From Pantoea eucalypti (GTDB lineage: Bacteria; Pseudomonadota; Gammaproteobacteria; Enterobacterales; Enterobacteriaceae): a DNA stretch of 64,000 nucleotides. Within the stretch, counting starts at the first letter, position 1; each line of letters starts with the position of its first letter. The DNA is taken from the NCBI RefSeq assembly GCF_009646115.1, contig NZ_CP045720.1, positions 1,798,001 to 1,862,000 of the forward strand. Direction: 5' to 3'. Below are positions 17,527 to 28,157 of the stretch, piece by piece. Made by a program: the position numbers and the translations under genes. The notes beneath the pieces were generated by a model that saw only the letters and a list, made by a program, of their open reading frames with translations, ran no database searches and had not been told where the DNA came from.

Positions 17527-18960
17527 TTACCGGAACAGGCGTCCGTCGCGAACCAGTTCACGTGGGTAGCTGTTCTTGATGCGGGTACCGACTTTCTTTG
17601 CCAGCCCCAGCGGCTGGTGCTGATACGTCACAATCATCTCGTTGTTTGCGGGTGCGGTTTCCGGATAGATATCCCGGCCGCGATACCACTCTTCCGCCTC
17701 TGCCGCCGTTAGCTCAAAGGTCTGCGTCGTATCGGGCTGCGCCAGTGCAATCACCGCTTCATGTTGCCAGCGATAGCCTTTGGCAAACGTTTCTGCCAGC
17801 TTCAGGCCAATGCGTGAAAACCGCACTTTGCCAAGCAGCGGGGTGACGGCTTTAGGGAATAGCCAGATCTCTTTATCACGCTGCCACAGCTCCAGTGAGT
17901 CATCCCATCTTATAGAGACGGCCGCGGCGGCCTGCGCGATCTCACTTTCCAGTTTGCGGCTAAGGTGAGAGAAGGGCAGCTTACCGACTTTATAACCTGG
18001 CACTGGAAGGGGCTCGACCGATGCGGTTTTACGCAGACGGGCCACGAAGAAACCTTCGCTGTCGAACATCTGCGGGAAGACATGCAGATACCCTTCTGGC
18101 GTCGCGGCCTTTTCGGCACTGCTAAACAGCCCCTCCAGCGGCACGACCTCAACTGCATCCGGGTAGCGCTGCAACAGCCAGTCAATCACCTGCTGATTCT
18201 CAATCTGGTTCAGGGTACAGGTCGAGTAAACCAGCGTGCCGCCCGCTTTGAGTGCGTGAAAGGCGCTGTCGAGCAGATCGCGCTGAGTATCGGCGATCGC
18301 TTCTGTGCTGGCCAGCGACCAGTTTTTCAGCGCGTCAGCATCTTTGCGAATCACCCCTTCGCCGGAGCAGGGCGCGTCGAGCAGGATGGCGTCGAACTGT
18401 TCCGGCAATGCTGGGCCAAATACCCGCGCGTCAAAGTGCGTTAAGGCACTGTTGCTGACGCCGCAGCGGCTGATGTTGGCGTGCAGCACTTTTACCCGGC
18501 TGGATGAGAATTCGTTTGCCAGGATAATGCCCTGATTGCCCATCCGCGCAGCGATCTGGGTGGTTTTAGAACCCGGCGCCGCCGCCATATCCATCACCGC
18601 GCTGACCTCTGGCTGAGCGTCAAACAGGGCGGTTACCGGCAGCATGGAGCTGGCTTCCTGAATGTAGAACAGGCCGCTGAGGTGCTCAGCGACGCTGCCC
18701 AGCGGCAGGCTCTCATCTTCCCGGCTGATCCAGAATCCCTCTTCGCACCACGGCACGGGCGTCAGCTGCCAGCCATAACCTGCAGTCTGGCTCAGGAAAT
18801 CGGCCACGCTTATCTTCAGGGTATTGACGCGAATACTGCGGCGCAGGGGTTGCTGACTGTACGCAATAAATTGCGCGAAGCTCGCCTCATCGGGCAGGCT
18901 CTGACGCATTAACGAGAGAAAATCGGCGGGGAAAAACGAAGAAGCTTCGGACACGGGCAC
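17527..18960 (-). CDS. rsmF: 16S rRNA m5C1407 methyltransferase RsmF
   Basis: Methylates C1407 of 16S rRNA using S-adenosylmethionine. Visible blocks: [19 protein letters not shown] near the N-terminus, the SAM site [19 protein letters not shown], the catalytic [13 protein letters not shown] and [11 protein letters not shown], and a C-terminal PUA-like region. The open frame extends to 19170, but the extra 70 residues look random. GTG 18960 (or GTG 18954) gives 477 residues starting eight before FFPADFL, as in E. coli RsmF (about 479). No strong ribosome site is visible, so the exact start is uncertain. Convergent with pphA. Confidence 0.93.
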   Translation of the reverse strand: MPVSEASSFFPADFLSLMRQSLPDEASFAQFIAYSQQPLRRSIRVNTLKISVADFLSQTAGYGWQLTPVPWCEEGFWISREDESLPLGSVAEHLSGLFYIQEASSMLPVTALFDAQPEVSAVMDMAAAPGSKTTQIAARMGNQGIILANEFSSSRVKVLHANISRCGVSNSALTHFDARVFGPALPEQFDAILLDAPCSGEGVIRKDADALKNWSLASTEAIADTQRDLLDSAFHALKAGGTLVYSTCTLNQIENQQVIDWLLQRYPDAVEVVPLEGLFSSAEKAATPEGYLHVFPQMFDSEGFFVARLRKTASVEPLPVPGYKVGKLPFSHLSRKLESEIAQAAAAVSIRWDDSLELWQRDKEIWLFPKAVTPLLGKVRFSRIGLKLAETFAKGYRWQHEAVIALAQPDTTQTFELTAAEAEEWYRGRDIYPETAPANNEMIVTYQHQPLGLAKKVGTRIKNSYPRELVRDGRLFR

Positions 18961-19052
18961 ATTCCAGTTAAGGCAAAGGCGGCAGTGTATCATGCGGAAA
19001 GGAAACGGGTAGCCTTGCTGCCCGTTTGAGGCTGCTGACAAACCCAAATCAG

Positions 19053-19200
19053 GGTGAATCTGACCGCAACGGATAAACTCAACGCGCAGGGAACACGGGC
19101 AGAAGAGGAAAGCGTCCCGCGCCAGGGATGGCGAGGGCCGGGCATCCCTGGCATGCTCAGCGCGGCCCATCCCTGGGCCGCGATGCTTTGCTACAGGCGT
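19053..19200. repeat. Dispersed intergenic repeat, copy 1 (between rsmF and letB)
   Basis: GTGAATCTGACCGCAA, GCAGGGAAC, GAGGAAAGCGTCCCGCGCC and a large dyad (CCAGGGATGG at 19122-19131, CCATCCCTGG at 19167-19176). The first three elements recur in the same order at 27870-27955. It looks like a non-coding, structured repeat of the MITE/palindromic-unit kind; no transposase is present. Only two copies fall in this window. Confidence 0.6.
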
Positions 19201-19258
19201 ATACTCCCATCGCTTTACGTTTTGAGCCGTCTGAAAGAAGCGGCCCGTTAAGACTCAA

Positions 19259-21892
19259 TTAACGCGGAGACGGAATCGCCGTTCCCCAGTTACGCCACTC
19301 TTTCGGCGCTTCATCCTGCAGCAGGAAGTGTTTATCCGGATTCGCCTGCGGTGCCAGCGGCACCGTCGGCGGCGTCGCAAACTGAATGCCACCCCGAATG
19401 AACTGCTGGAAGGTACCGGTTTTCACCACGCCGCCCACCAGGCCGAAGTCGAGGTTGTAACCGGACGCCTGCCAGAACACCGAGTTATTACGCACCAGAT
19501 GCTGGTACTTCTTACTGATGCGCAGGGCGATCTGCACGCGATCTGCCATCGTACCCAGCGAGGTGCCGGTCACCGTACCCACTTCGACACCGCGGAACAG
19601 CACCGGCGTGCCCAGCGACAGCGAGCCTGCCTCCGTGGCATCAACATAAATGTTCAGGCCATTCAGGTAACGTGAATCGGTTATCGTGCTCTCCTGCAGC
19701 TCGAAGGTGCGCACCGCACCGCCTTTGCCTGGATCCACGTTAACGTAAGGCTGCAACAGGGTTTCCAGATGATTCACTCCGGTGGCGGAAATCTCTGGTG
19801 AAACCACGGAGAAACGGCTGCCGAGACGGGCGAAATCATTCACATACTCCGGATAGAGCACCGCTTTCGCTACGACCTGGTTGTTATCTTTGCTCAGCGA
19901 CAGTGACTCCACCTGGCCGACATTAATTCCCAGATAACGAATCGGCATACCGGCCGAGAGCTTACTGGCGTCGTAGGTGTGCAGCGTAATCTGACTGCCC
20001 ACCGCGCGTGCCGCCGTCTCAGACGGATAGAGCACGCGTTTTGCCCCTTTGGCCGACTGCGCACCACTCATATTGTCGAAGCTGATTGCGCCTTTCAGCG
20101 CACGGTTAAGCGGCGATGCCTGCACCGTCAGGCCGCTGCCGTTAAGGCTCACACGTGCGCCGCCCTCAGCCCAGAACACGCTCTCGCTGGTCAGTAGCTT
20201 GCGATATTCCGGCTGGATGTGGACCGCAATATCAAAGGCATCCGCGCGCGGTGTGACTTTGACAATTTCCCCCACCTGATACTTGCGATAAAGCACGACA
20301 GAACCGGCCTGCACGTCAGGCAGGCTGTTGGCGGTCAGCGTCAGCGTTGTAGAAGGGCCATCACCTGTGATGCCTTCTTCCGCTTTTTCAGCATCAGCGA
20401 ACAGCGGATAGGCACTCTTCGGCTCACCTTTTTTGCCCGGATCCAGCCGGATACCGCCATCCACCCACTCACGGGCGCTGGCGCCTAACACCTGCATGCC
20501 ATCAAGGCCAAACTTCACATCAAGGCGGCTGTTAACGATAAATTTGCTGTCGCCATGCACCAGATCGCGATTTTCAGGATTAACCGCCACCACGAAGTTA
20601 ACGCCATTTTCATCCAGCGAACGTGATATCACCTGGCCAATCTGCATACCGTGCAGCATCAGCGGCTGGCCCTGGTCGATACCATAACTCTCCGGTGCAC
20701 TGAGTTTGACCGTCAGCACGTTAGGTTTCTGCAGCAGGGTCTCGCTGGATGGCAGCACGGTGAAGTGCTGTTGCGGCTCGCCTTCGCCAGGCACCAGTTC
20801 CAGCGTGTTGCCGGTCAGCAGGGAGCTGAGGCTGGTATCCGTCAGGCTGATTTTCGGGCTGTGCATCTCAATGCGGGTGCCGCTGCGCATCAGACCCACC
20901 ACGGAAGGATCGATGGTCAGCTCGCCGGTGACTTTGCCGCCATCCAGCAGGTTCAGTTTGGTCAGTGTGCCGACCTCCAGGCCCTGATACATCAGCGGAG
21001 TGCTGTCTGCCTTAAGATTTTTTCCGTCAGGCAGGTCCAGTGTGATCTGAACGCCACGCTGACTGTGTGCCAGATCGGGATAGAGCCGGTAATTCTGCTC
21101 CGCTTTGGCGGTTTCCGAACCCTGAGGGGAGTCAAACGCAATTGCACCATTCACCAGCGCTGCCAGGCTCTCCAGCTGGACTTTAGCGCCGCTCAGGCTG
21201 ACGTCAGCATTGACGCCCGACACGTTCCAGAAGCGGCTGTTGGTCTTCACCAGATTGATAAAGCGACGGTCAATCAGTACATCAATTGCCACACCATCAG
21301 CCTTATTATCAATGCTGTAGTCATAAACACGGCCAACCGGAATTTTGCGGTAATAGACCAGCGAGCCGGTATTGAGCGAGCCAAGATCCGGCGCATGCAG
21401 ATGAATCATCAGTTCGCCGGTATTCACGCGATATTTAGGCTGAGTATCCAGCGCGGTAAACGCCTCGCTGGGTTTACCTTTGCCTGGCATCATCCCGATA
21501 TAGTTACCGCCGACCAGCGCATCCAGCCCCGACACACCTGCCAGTGAGGCTTTAGGCGTCACCAGCCAGAACTGCGTGTCTTCACGCAGCGCGTCGCGCA
21601 TATCGCTTTTGATGCTGGCTTTAATCTGAATGCGGCGATAATCGTCGCTGAGATTAATGCCCTGCACGGTGCCCACTTCCACACCCTGATACCGGATCGG
21701 TGTGCGGCCCGGCACGATACCATCCGCCGTCTGGAAATTGATGGTGATGGTGGTGCCGCGCTCCTGATAGTTAGCCCAGAGCAGCCAGCCTGCGATGAGC
21801 ATCGCAATGATCGGCAGCAGCCAGAAAGGCGAAATTTTACGCTTATTGCGCAGCGTGGCGTTAGTCGGTGTAGTCGGCGTTTCCTGTTGCAT
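19259..21892 (-). CDS. letB: LetB (YebT), seven-MCE-domain lipid transport tunnel
   Basis: Choosing ATG 21892 gives 877 residues, as in E. coli LetB. A single N-terminal membrane helix ([20 protein letters not shown]) is followed by repeated MCE domains, each with a G-Y-L/I-G-V-E-V-G-T-type core: [89 protein letters not shown]. Seven cores are countable, matching the stacked rings that bridge the periplasm to move lipids between membranes. It overlaps letA by 32 bases, so the two are translated together. Confidence 0.96.
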   Translation of the reverse strand: MQQETPTTPTNATLRNKRKISPFWLLPIIAMLIAGWLLWANYQERGTTITINFQTADGIVPGRTPIRYQGVEVGTVQGINLSDDYRRIQIKASIKSDMRDALREDTQFWLVTPKASLAGVSGLDALVGGNYIGMMPGKGKPSEAFTALDTQPKYRVNTGELMIHLHAPDLGSLNTGSLVYYRKIPVGRVYDYSIDNKADGVAIDVLIDRRFINLVKTNSRFWNVSGVNADVSLSGAKVQLESLAALVNGAIAFDSPQGSETAKAEQNYRLYPDLAHSQRGVQITLDLPDGKNLKADSTPLMYQGLEVGTLTKLNLLDGGKVTGELTIDPSVVGLMRSGTRIEMHSPKISLTDTSLSSLLTGNTLELVPGEGEPQQHFTVLPSSETLLQKPNVLTVKLSAPESYGIDQGQPLMLHGMQIGQVISRSLDENGVNFVVAVNPENRDLVHGDSKFIVNSRLDVKFGLDGMQVLGASAREWVDGGIRLDPGKKGEPKSAYPLFADAEKAEEGITGDGPSTTLTLTANSLPDVQAGSVVLYRKYQVGEIVKVTPRADAFDIAVHIQPEYRKLLTSESVFWAEGGARVSLNGSGLTVQASPLNRALKGAISFDNMSGAQSAKGAKRVLYPSETAARAVGSQITLHTYDASKLSAGMPIRYLGINVGQVESLSLSKDNNQVVAKAVLYPEYVNDFARLGSRFSVVSPEISATGVNHLETLLQPYVNVDPGKGGAVRTFELQESTITDSRYLNGLNIYVDATEAGSLSLGTPVLFRGVEVGTVTGTSLGTMADRVQIALRISKKYQHLVRNNSVFWQASGYNLDFGLVGGVVKTGTFQQFIRGGIQFATPPTVPLAPQANPDKHFLLQDEAPKEWRNWGTAIPSPR

Positions 21893-23105
21893 GTGCATCC
21901 CAGAGCAGGCGGCTGTCCAGCCACTCAACAGACATAATGGTCAGGATGACGGCCGCGCCAAAAAACAGCGCCGCCGGTCCCATGGTAAAAGCCAGCAGCT
22001 GATCACGGTTGACCAGCGACATGGTTAACGAAATGACAAACAGATCGAGCATTGACCAGCGGCCAACCCAGGTGACAAAGCGCAGTAACCGTATGCGGGT
22101 TCTCAGCCCCTGTTCACAGCGAAAATGAATACTGAGCAACAGCGTCAGCATCACCAGCACCTTGATAAAGGGCACTAAAATACTGGCGATAAAAACAATT
22201 GCTGCCACCGGAATGTTGCCTTCAGCCAGCCCCAGGATGCCGGAAAAGATCGTGTCTTCACGCCGTGAACCATTCAGATAAACCACGGAAATGGGCATCA
22301 GGTTCGCAGGAATCAGCAGCACAATCGAGGCGATCAGTGCGGCCCAGGATTTCTGAAGGCTGTGACGGCGCCGGAAGTCGAGCGGCGTATGGCAGCGCGG
22401 GCAGCGGCCCCGTTCATCGGCTACGCCCGTGTTGTGACAGTTCAGACAGACCTGCATCTCGTTGCGGGCCATATTGCCGGGACGTTGCGGGTAGAAATGC
22501 TCCCACAGCTGCTCAATATTCAGGTGGATCATCGTGAGCACGCTCAGTACCGTCAGGGCAATGTAAGCTGCCAGCCCGTAACCGATCTCCAGCGACGCAT
22601 AGTCCTGCACTTTAATCGACGCCACGGCGATGCCGATCAGATAGATATCGAGCATGACCCACTCTTTCAGCTTCTCCAGCATCAGCAGCACCGGTCGCAG
22701 GTTCATACCAAGCTGATGACCAATGCCGAGATAACAGATGCCAGCCACCAGCGTCACCGGTGCGCCGATGGTGCAGAACGCCACCATTGAGGCGGTCAGT
22801 ACATCACCCTGCTGGGTCATCTGGATCACGCCTTCCAGCACGCTGGCATTGATGCGCATGCCAAGCAGCCGGATATCCACCAGCGGCAATGAGAATGCAA
22901 AGGGCATCAATACCATCATGGTGGCGGCCATCGCCATAAGGCGAGTCATTGACCAGTCCCGACCACTGAGAATCTCGGCGTTACAGCGCGGGCAATAAGC
23001 CGACTGATGCGATTTCACATCCGGTAAGGAAAAAAGGGTATCGCATTGCGGGCAACGCTGATAACGTGCGTGAGGCAATGTCTGGCTGATAGCGTGAATT
23101 TTCAT
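21861..23105 (-). CDS. letA: LetA (YebS), PqiA-family inner-membrane partner of LetB
   Basis: 414 residues from ATG 23105; a TTG at 23117 is possible. Two zinc-ribbon modules, [10 protein letters not shown]...YCPRCNAE near the N-terminus and CLNCHNTG...GRCPRCHTP near residue 225, each precede a group of four membrane helices, the PqiA architecture. [16 protein letters not shown] and [18 protein letters not shown] are strongly conserved with E. coli YebS. It is the likely membrane component feeding LetB. It is the first gene of letAB; its 3' end overlaps letB by 32 bases. Confidence 0.95.
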   Translation of the reverse strand: MKIHAISQTLPHARYQRCPQCDTLFSLPDVKSHQSAYCPRCNAEILSGRDWSMTRLMAMAATMMVLMPFAFSLPLVDIRLLGMRINASVLEGVIQMTQQGDVLTASMVAFCTIGAPVTLVAGICYLGIGHQLGMNLRPVLLMLEKLKEWVMLDIYLIGIAVASIKVQDYASLEIGYGLAAYIALTVLSVLTMIHLNIEQLWEHFYPQRPGNMARNEMQVCLNCHNTGVADERGRCPRCHTPLDFRRRHSLQKSWAALIASIVLLIPANLMPISVVYLNGSRREDTIFSGILGLAEGNIPVAAIVFIASILVPFIKVLVMLTLLLSIHFRCEQGLRTRIRLLRFVTWVGRWSMLDLFVISLTMSLVNRDQLLAFTMGPAALFFGAAVILTIMSVEWLDSRLLWDAHATGNADYTD

Positions 23106-23318
23106 AGGGTGATGCAATCTTCGCTCTTCAGAAGTAACAGATATCGGTCATTAAGACATTGTCTGTGTGCCTGTCTCGGGCATCACGCTTCGATCCACAG
23201 AATGCTAAGGGTATAGCAACTAACGCTATGATTCACCTTGTGGCTCTGGATATTTAAAACTTATTTTTAACGAACGGTCTGTATCTCCTGTACAGATGTC
23301 ATTGGTAACGGTTGGATA

Positions 23319-23819
23319 ATGAACAAAACTGCCTTTTACGCCGATTTGAATCGCGATATGCGCGCCTTACTGGCGGGAGAAACGGCGTTCCTCGCCGCGA
23401 TGGGAAACTTCAGCGCGCTGCTGTATGAACGTCTCGATGGCGTGAACTGGGCGGGTTTCTACCTGCTGACGGAAGCCGATACGCTGGTGCTGGGTCCTTT
23501 CCAGGGCAAAATTGCCTGTGTGCGGATTCCGGTCGGTAAAGGTGTGTGTGGCACGGCGCTGGCAGAAGAAAAAGTGCAACGCGTTGACGATGTGCATGCC
23601 TTCCCGGGCCACATTGCCTGTGACGCTGCCAGCAATGCTGAGATTGTGATTCCTCTGAAAGTGAATGGCACGGTGGTTGGCGTGCTGGACATCGACAGCG
23701 TGACATACAATCGCTTTGACAGCGAAGACGAATCGGGGCTGGTCACACTGACTGATGGGCTTTGTGAAGTGCTTGCGAACAGCGACTTAGAAAAATATCT
23801 GCAGCTGACGCGCAGCTAA
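23319..23819 (+). CDS. msrC: Free methionine-(R)-sulfoxide reductase MsrC
   Basis: A 166-residue GAF-domain enzyme reduces free Met-R-sulfoxide using thioredoxin. The three catalytic or resolving cysteines are at 67, 77 and 101 (GKIACVRIPVGKGVCGTAL, GHIACDA), with the spacing of E. coli fRMsr (84, 94, 118). GVLDIDSVTYNRFD is the typical end of the GAF pocket. The start ATG 23319 follows a weak ribosome site (GGTTGGATA). Monocistronic, divergent from letAB; protects against oxidative damage. Confidence 0.94.
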   Translation: MNKTAFYADLNRDMRALLAGETAFLAAMGNFSALLYERLDGVNWAGFYLLTEADTLVLGPFQGKIACVRIPVGKGVCGTALAEEKVQRVDDVHAFPGHIACDAASNAEIVIPLKVNGTVVGVLDIDSVTYNRFDSEDESGLVTLTDGLCEVLANSDLEKYLQLTRS

Positions 23820-23915
23820 TCGACTGGATCACATGGCATTTAGCGATGTTGTCATTATAATGTCGCCTGTTCATGCCTGCGCTGGTCGGCAAACCCGTTG
23901 TAATCAGGAAATTTC

Positions 23916-24620
23916 ATGGAAAATCAACCTAAGTTGAATAGCAGTAAAGAAGTCATCACTTTTCTGGCGGAGCGCTTTCCGCACTGCTTTAGCGCTGAAG
24001 GTGAAGCGCGTCCGCTCAAAATCGGTATCTTTCAGGATCTGGTCGAGCGTGTTCAGGGCGAAATGGGTCTGAGCAAAACACAGCTGCGTTCCGCGCTGCG
24101 TCTTTATACGTCAAGCTGGCGTTATCTGTACGGCATTAAAGCCGGTGCTATCCGTGTCGATCTCGACGGCAACGCCTGTGGCGTGCTGGATGAGCAACAC
24201 GTAGAGCATGCACGCAAGCAGCTGGAAGAAGCGAAAGCCCGCGTCCAGGCGCAGCGTGACCAGCAGCGCGCTGCACGTCGTGAAGCCGGTGAAAGCGAAG
24301 AGGGCGCAGCACCGCGTCGTCCACGCAAGCCCGCGGCTCGTAAGCCTGCAGAAGGTGACGCTGCGCGTAAACCGCGTCCGCAGACCACTGCAGCACCGCG
24401 TGCGACCGCTTCACAGCATCGCAAGCCAGCCCCACGTCCGGAGCAGGAAGCCCGACCCATCACTGATACCTCAACTTTGCAACCCGGCCAGAGTATTAAA
24501 GTTAAAGCAGGCAAAAGTGCGATGGACGCTACCGTTCTTGAAGTATCAAAAGACGGCGTTCGGGTCCAGCTCGCTTCCGGCATGGCAATGATTGTGCGCG
24601 CAGAACACTTGCAGTTCTGA
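23916..24620 (+). CDS. proQ: RNA chaperone ProQ
   Basis: 234 residues. The N-terminal FinO-like RNA-binding domain ([35 protein letters not shown]) is followed by a long basic linker rich in Arg/Lys/Pro/Ala (about residues 130-180) and a C-terminal Tudor-like domain (GQSIKVKAG...[20 protein letters not shown]). ProQ binds structured 3' ends and sRNAs and affects ProP osmotransport in E. coli. prc follows 19 bases downstream in the same operon. Length is close to E. coli ProQ (232). Confidence 0.96.
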   Translation: MENQPKLNSSKEVITFLAERFPHCFSAEGEARPLKIGIFQDLVERVQGEMGLSKTQLRSALRLYTSSWRYLYGIKAGAIRVDLDGNACGVLDEQHVEHARKQLEEAKARVQAQRDQQRAARREAGESEEGAAPRRPRKPAARKPAEGDAARKPRPQTTAAPRATASQHRKPAPRPEQEARPITDTSTLQPGQSIKVKAGKSAMDATVLEVSKDGVRVQLASGMAMIVRAEHLQF

Positions 24621-24639
24621 AACGGAGGCTAACCCCGGC

Positions 24640-26679
24640 ATGAACACCCTTTTTAAAGTTGGACTTATTGCGGGCCTGCTATTAGCAGGCCCATCCTTCG
24701 GCGCAGAGAACATTACGCGCGCCGACCAGATTCCCCAGCTTCACGAAGACCCGCAGGATCCCACTGTCAGTGAGCGCGTCACGTCGCGCTTTACCCGTTC
24801 CCACTATCGCCAGTTCGATCTGGATCAGAACTTTTCAGCGAAAATTTTTGATCGCTATCTGAACATGCTCGACTACAGCCACAATGTGCTGCTGGCATCG
24901 GATGTGGCGCAGTTTGCCAGCAAAAAAACCACCGTGGGCGATGAGCTCCGCAGTGGCAAGCTGGATCTTTTTTACGATATTTATAATCTGGCGCAGAAGC
25001 GCCGTTTTGAGCGCTATCAATATGCGCTGACGGTGCTGGCGCGTCCGATGAATTTCAGCGGCAATGACACTATCGACATTGACCGCGCCAAAGCGCCATG
25101 GCCGAAAAATGAGGCTGAACTAAACGCGCTCTGGGATGCCAAGGTTAAATATGACCAGCTGAGCCTGAAGCTGGCCGGTAAAGACGACAATGAGATTCGC
25201 GACGTTCTGACTAAGCGTTACAACTTCGCGATCCGCCGTCTGGCCCAGAGCAACGGTGAAGATGTTTTCCAGCTGGTGATGAACGCTTTCGCCCGCGAAA
25301 TCGATCCCCACACCAGCTATCTGTCGCCGCGTAACACCGAGCAGTTCAACACGGAGATGAGCCTCTCTCTGGAAGGCATCGGTGCGGTTCTGCAGATGGA
25401 TGACGACTACACCGTGATCAACTCAATGGTGGCAGGCGGTCCGGCAGCGAAAAGCAAAGCCATTACCGTTGGCGATCGCATTGTGGGTGTCGGGCAGCCA
25501 GGCAAGCCAATGGAAGATGTTATCGGCTGGCGTCTTGATGATGTTGTTGCAAAAATCAAAGGGCCTAAAGGCAGCAAAGTGCGCCTGGAAGTTCTGCCAG
25601 CCGGTAAGGGCACGAAAACCCGTACTGTCACGCTGACGCGTGAGAAAATCCGTCTGGAAGACCGTGCGGTGAAGTTGACCATTAAAAATGTCGGCAAGCA
25701 GAAAGTCGGCGTGCTCGATATTCCTGGCTTCTATGTCGGTCTGACCGACGACGTGAAGGTCCAGTTGCAGAAATTGCAGAAACAGAACGTCGACAGCGTG
25801 GTCATCGACCTGCGTACCAACGGCGGCGGCGCGCTGACCGAAGCGGTATCCCTTTCCGGCCTGTTTATTCCGAGTGGTCCGGTGGTGCAGGTTCGCGACA
25901 ACAATGGTCGGGTGCGCGAAGACAGCGATAACGACGGCGTTGTTTACTATAAAGGTCCGCTGGTGGTGCTGGTCGATCGCTTCAGCGCCTCAGCCTCTGA
26001 GATCTTCGCTGCCGCGATGCAGGATTATGGTCGTGCAGTGATTGTTGGCGAGCCAACCTTTGGTAAAGGCACCGTTCAGCAGTATCGCTCTCTGAACCGC
26101 ATCTATGATCAGATGCTGCGTCCGGAGTGGCCAGCGTTAGGCTCCGTTTCTTATACCATCCAGAAGTTCTATCGCATTAACGGCGGCAGTACACAGCGCA
26201 AAGGCGTCACGCCGGATCTGCTGATGCCAACCGGCGTAGAAGCGGCTGAAACCGGTGAGAAATTTGAGGATAACGCACTGCCGTGGGACAGCATCAAAGC
26301 GGCAACCTACACCAAAACCGGTGATGTTAAACCGCTGGTTGCGCAGCTGACGAAGCAGCATGCTGATCGCATCGCACAGGATCGCGAGTTCCAGTACATC
26401 ATGAAGGACATTGCCCGTTACAATGCCCTGAAAGATAAGCGCAATATCGTGTCACTTAATCTTGCTCAGCGCGAGAAAGAGAACCACGAAGATGATGCAT
26501 CACGACTGGAGCGCATCAACGCGCGCTATCAGGCAGAAGGCAAAAAACCGCTGAAAAACCTGGATGAGCTGCCGAAAGATTATAAAGAGCCGGATCCGTA
26601 TCTCGACGAGACGGTGAAGATCGCAAATGATCTTGCCCAGCTGGAGAAATCCCAGCCAGACGCACCCGCGGCGAAATAA
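24640..26679 (+). CDS. prc: Tail-specific periplasmic protease Prc
   Basis: 679 residues from ATG 24640, just after proQ; the open frame from 24592 overlaps proQ and is not used. A signal peptide (MNTLFKVGLIAGLLLAGPSF) directs it to the periplasm. A PDZ domain lies near residues 235-320 (LSLEGIGAVLQMDD). The Ser/Lys catalytic dyad sits in FSASASEIF (about Ser451) and TFGKGTVQQ (Lys476), 25 residues apart as in E. coli. Prc degrades proteins with nonpolar C-termini, processes FtsI and works with NlpI. Co-transcribed with proQ; strong terminator downstream. Confidence 0.96.
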   Translation: MNTLFKVGLIAGLLLAGPSFGAENITRADQIPQLHEDPQDPTVSERVTSRFTRSHYRQFDLDQNFSAKIFDRYLNMLDYSHNVLLASDVAQFASKKTTVGDELRSGKLDLFYDIYNLAQKRRFERYQYALTVLARPMNFSGNDTIDIDRAKAPWPKNEAELNALWDAKVKYDQLSLKLAGKDDNEIRDVLTKRYNFAIRRLAQSNGEDVFQLVMNAFAREIDPHTSYLSPRNTEQFNTEMSLSLEGIGAVLQMDDDYTVINSMVAGGPAAKSKAITVGDRIVGVGQPGKPMEDVIGWRLDDVVAKIKGPKGSKVRLEVLPAGKGTKTRTVTLTREKIRLEDRAVKLTIKNVGKQKVGVLDIPGFYVGLTDDVKVQLQKLQKQNVDSVVIDLRTNGGGALTEAVSLSGLFIPSGPVVQVRDNNGRVREDSDNDGVVYYKGPLVVLVDRFSASASEIFAAAMQDYGRAVIVGEPTFGKGTVQQYRSLNRIYDQMLRPEWPALGSVSYTIQKFYRINGGSTQRKGVTPDLLMPTGVEAAETGEKFEDNALPWDSIKAATYTKTGDVKPLVAQLTKQHADRIAQDREFQYIMKDIARYNALKDKRNIVSLNLAQREKENHEDDASRLERINARYQAEGKKPLKNLDELPKDYKEPDPYLDETVKIANDLAQLEKSQPDAPAAK

Positions 26680-26698
26680 GCCGCTGTTGCCAGAAAAA

Positions 26699-26723
26699 GC
26701 ACCGCTAAGCGGTGCTTTTTTTT
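26699..26723 (+). terminator. Terminator of proQ-prc
   Basis: GCACCGC-taa-GCGGTGC stem followed by eight T, 20 bases after prc. Confidence 0.93.
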
Positions 26724-26847
26724 GCGTCCGAAAAAGTTTCCATTAACCAATGATTAGCGCGCGAGAAGCCGCCTGCAGGCTGGGTTGCTCATCAGGCGTG
26801 TCAGAATGTAAAGTTATGTCTTTTTAGGCACTTAAACGTTAAGGTTG

Positions 26848-26873
26848 CTTGAAAAGCAGCCCAATGCCCATAG
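26848..26873 (+). promoter_or_regulatory. Sigma-32 (heat-shock) type promoter of htpX
   Basis: CTTGAAA, a 12-base spacer, then CCCATAGG agrees well with the sigma-32 consensus (CTTGAAA - 11 to 16 - CCCATNT). It lies about 50 bases before the htpX start. E. coli htpX is known to be heat-shock inducible, which fits. Confidence 0.7.
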
Positions 26874-26923
26874 GATATGGATCCGCGTATAGGCGCGTGA
26901 ACTACTGAGGAAGATTAACAAAA

Positions 26924-27805
26924 ATGATGCGTATTGCTCTTTTCCTGATGACCAACCTGGCTGTGATGTTGGTATTCGGGCTGATTCTCAGCCTGACAGG
27001 GATCCAGTCAAGCAGTGTTCAGGGCCTGATGATCATGGCAGGCCTGTTTGGCTTCGGCGGTGCGTTTGTTTCACTGCTGATGTCGAAGTGGATGGCGCTG
27101 CGATCGGTTGGCGGTGAAGTGATTGAACAGCCACGCAACGAAACCGAGCGCTGGCTGGTGGATACTATTGGCCGTCAGGCCCAGCAGGCGGGCATTGCGA
27201 TGCCACAGGTCGCAATCTATCACGCACCTGACATCAACGCCTTTGCGACCGGCGCACGACGTAACGCCTCACTGGTTGCTGTCTCAACCGGTCTGCTGCA
27301 AAACATGAGCCGTGATGAAGCGGAAGCGGTACTGGCACACGAAGTGTCGCACATCGCTAATGGCGACATGATCACCATGACGCTAATCCAGGGCGTAGTG
27401 AACACCTTTGTGATTTTCGTTTCACGCATTCTGGCGCAGATCGCGGCAGGCTTTATGTCCGGCAACCGTGATGGTGAGGAGAGCAGCAACGGCAACCCGC
27501 TGGTCTACTTTGCGGTGTCGATGGTGCTGGAACTGGTGTTTGGTATTCTCGCCAGCATCATTACCATGTGGTTCTCCCGTCACCGTGAGTTCCATGCCGA
27601 TGCCGGTTCAGCGAAGCTGGTGGGTCGTGAGAAGATGATTGCGGCGTTACAGCGTCTGAAAACCAGCTATGAACCGCAGGAGCCGAGCAGCATGATGGCG
27701 TTCTGCATCAACGGCAAAGGCAAATCATTCAGTGAGCTGTTTATGTCGCATCCGCCGTTAGATAAGCGTATTGAAGCACTGCGCAGCGGTCAGTATCTGA
27801 AGTAG
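26924..27805 (+). CDS. htpX: Membrane zinc protease HtpX
   Basis: 293 residues, M48 family. Two N-terminal helices (residues 5-25, 33-54), then the metalloprotease motif HEVSH at 139-143 and the third ligand region in [11 protein letters not shown], with two more helices between. This matches E. coli HtpX residue for residue around the active site. It cleaves damaged membrane proteins in parallel with FtsH. Double ATG at 26924/26927; the first matches the E. coli start (MMRIALF). A sigma-32-like promoter is upstream and a perfect-palindrome terminator downstream. Confidence 0.96.
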   Translation: MMRIALFLMTNLAVMLVFGLILSLTGIQSSSVQGLMIMAGLFGFGGAFVSLLMSKWMALRSVGGEVIEQPRNETERWLVDTIGRQAQQAGIAMPQVAIYHAPDINAFATGARRNASLVAVSTGLLQNMSRDEAEAVLAHEVSHIANGDMITMTLIQGVVNTFVIFVSRILAQIAAGFMSGNRDGEESSNGNPLVYFAVSMVLELVFGILASIITMWFSRHREFHADAGSAKLVGREKMIAALQRLKTSYEPQEPSSMMAFCINGKGKSFSELFMSHPPLDKRIEALRSGQYLK

Positions 27806-27824
27806 CACTAAGCAGAGCAAATAA

Positions 27825-27846
27825 GGCGACCCGCGGGTCGCCTTTT
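27825..27846 (+). terminator. Terminator of htpX
   Basis: GGCGACCCGCGGGTCGCC, a perfect 18-base palindrome, followed by TTTT. Confidence 0.85.
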
Positions 27847-27866
27847 CTGTTTTAGAAATCAGCATC

Positions 27867-28157
27867 AGATTGAATCTGACAGCAATATCTCAGCTCCAGT
27901 ATCTTAGCTCAAAGAGCAGGGAACCCAGAGAGAGGAGGATAACGTCCCGACGCCTGTACAAAAACGCCGGGAGCGTTTTTAAACAACGCAAAGCGTTGGC
28001 CCGTTTATGGGCACACATCAGGGATGAGGTGCGTAATCGTGTGGGACGACCGTCATGGATGACAGTAGTTTTTCCGATCTGTCTGGGCTCCCTGTGCAGA
28101 CCCGGCCTTACAGCGAATCGGTTCACATGCTGTAAGGCGTTCGCTTTTTCGCTGCCA
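27867..28157. repeat. Dispersed intergenic repeat, copy 2, plus hairpins (between htpX and yebQ)
   Basis: Elements TTGAATCTGACAGCAA, AGCAGGGAAC, GAGGATAACGTCCCG and CGCC repeat those at 19053-19120 in order. Further along are hairpins AAACGC-cggga-GCGTTT (about 27960-27978) and CAACGC-aa-AGCGTTG, and a 9-bp stem CCTTACAGC (28106-28114) / GCTGTAAGG (28129-28137) near the end of yebQ. A plus-strand open frame across this block has no coding character; I see no gene here. Confidence 0.6.

Noticed and set aside
20651..21547. 298-codon plus-strand ORF
   Set aside because: Antisense shadow of letB, which has seven recognisable MCE domains.
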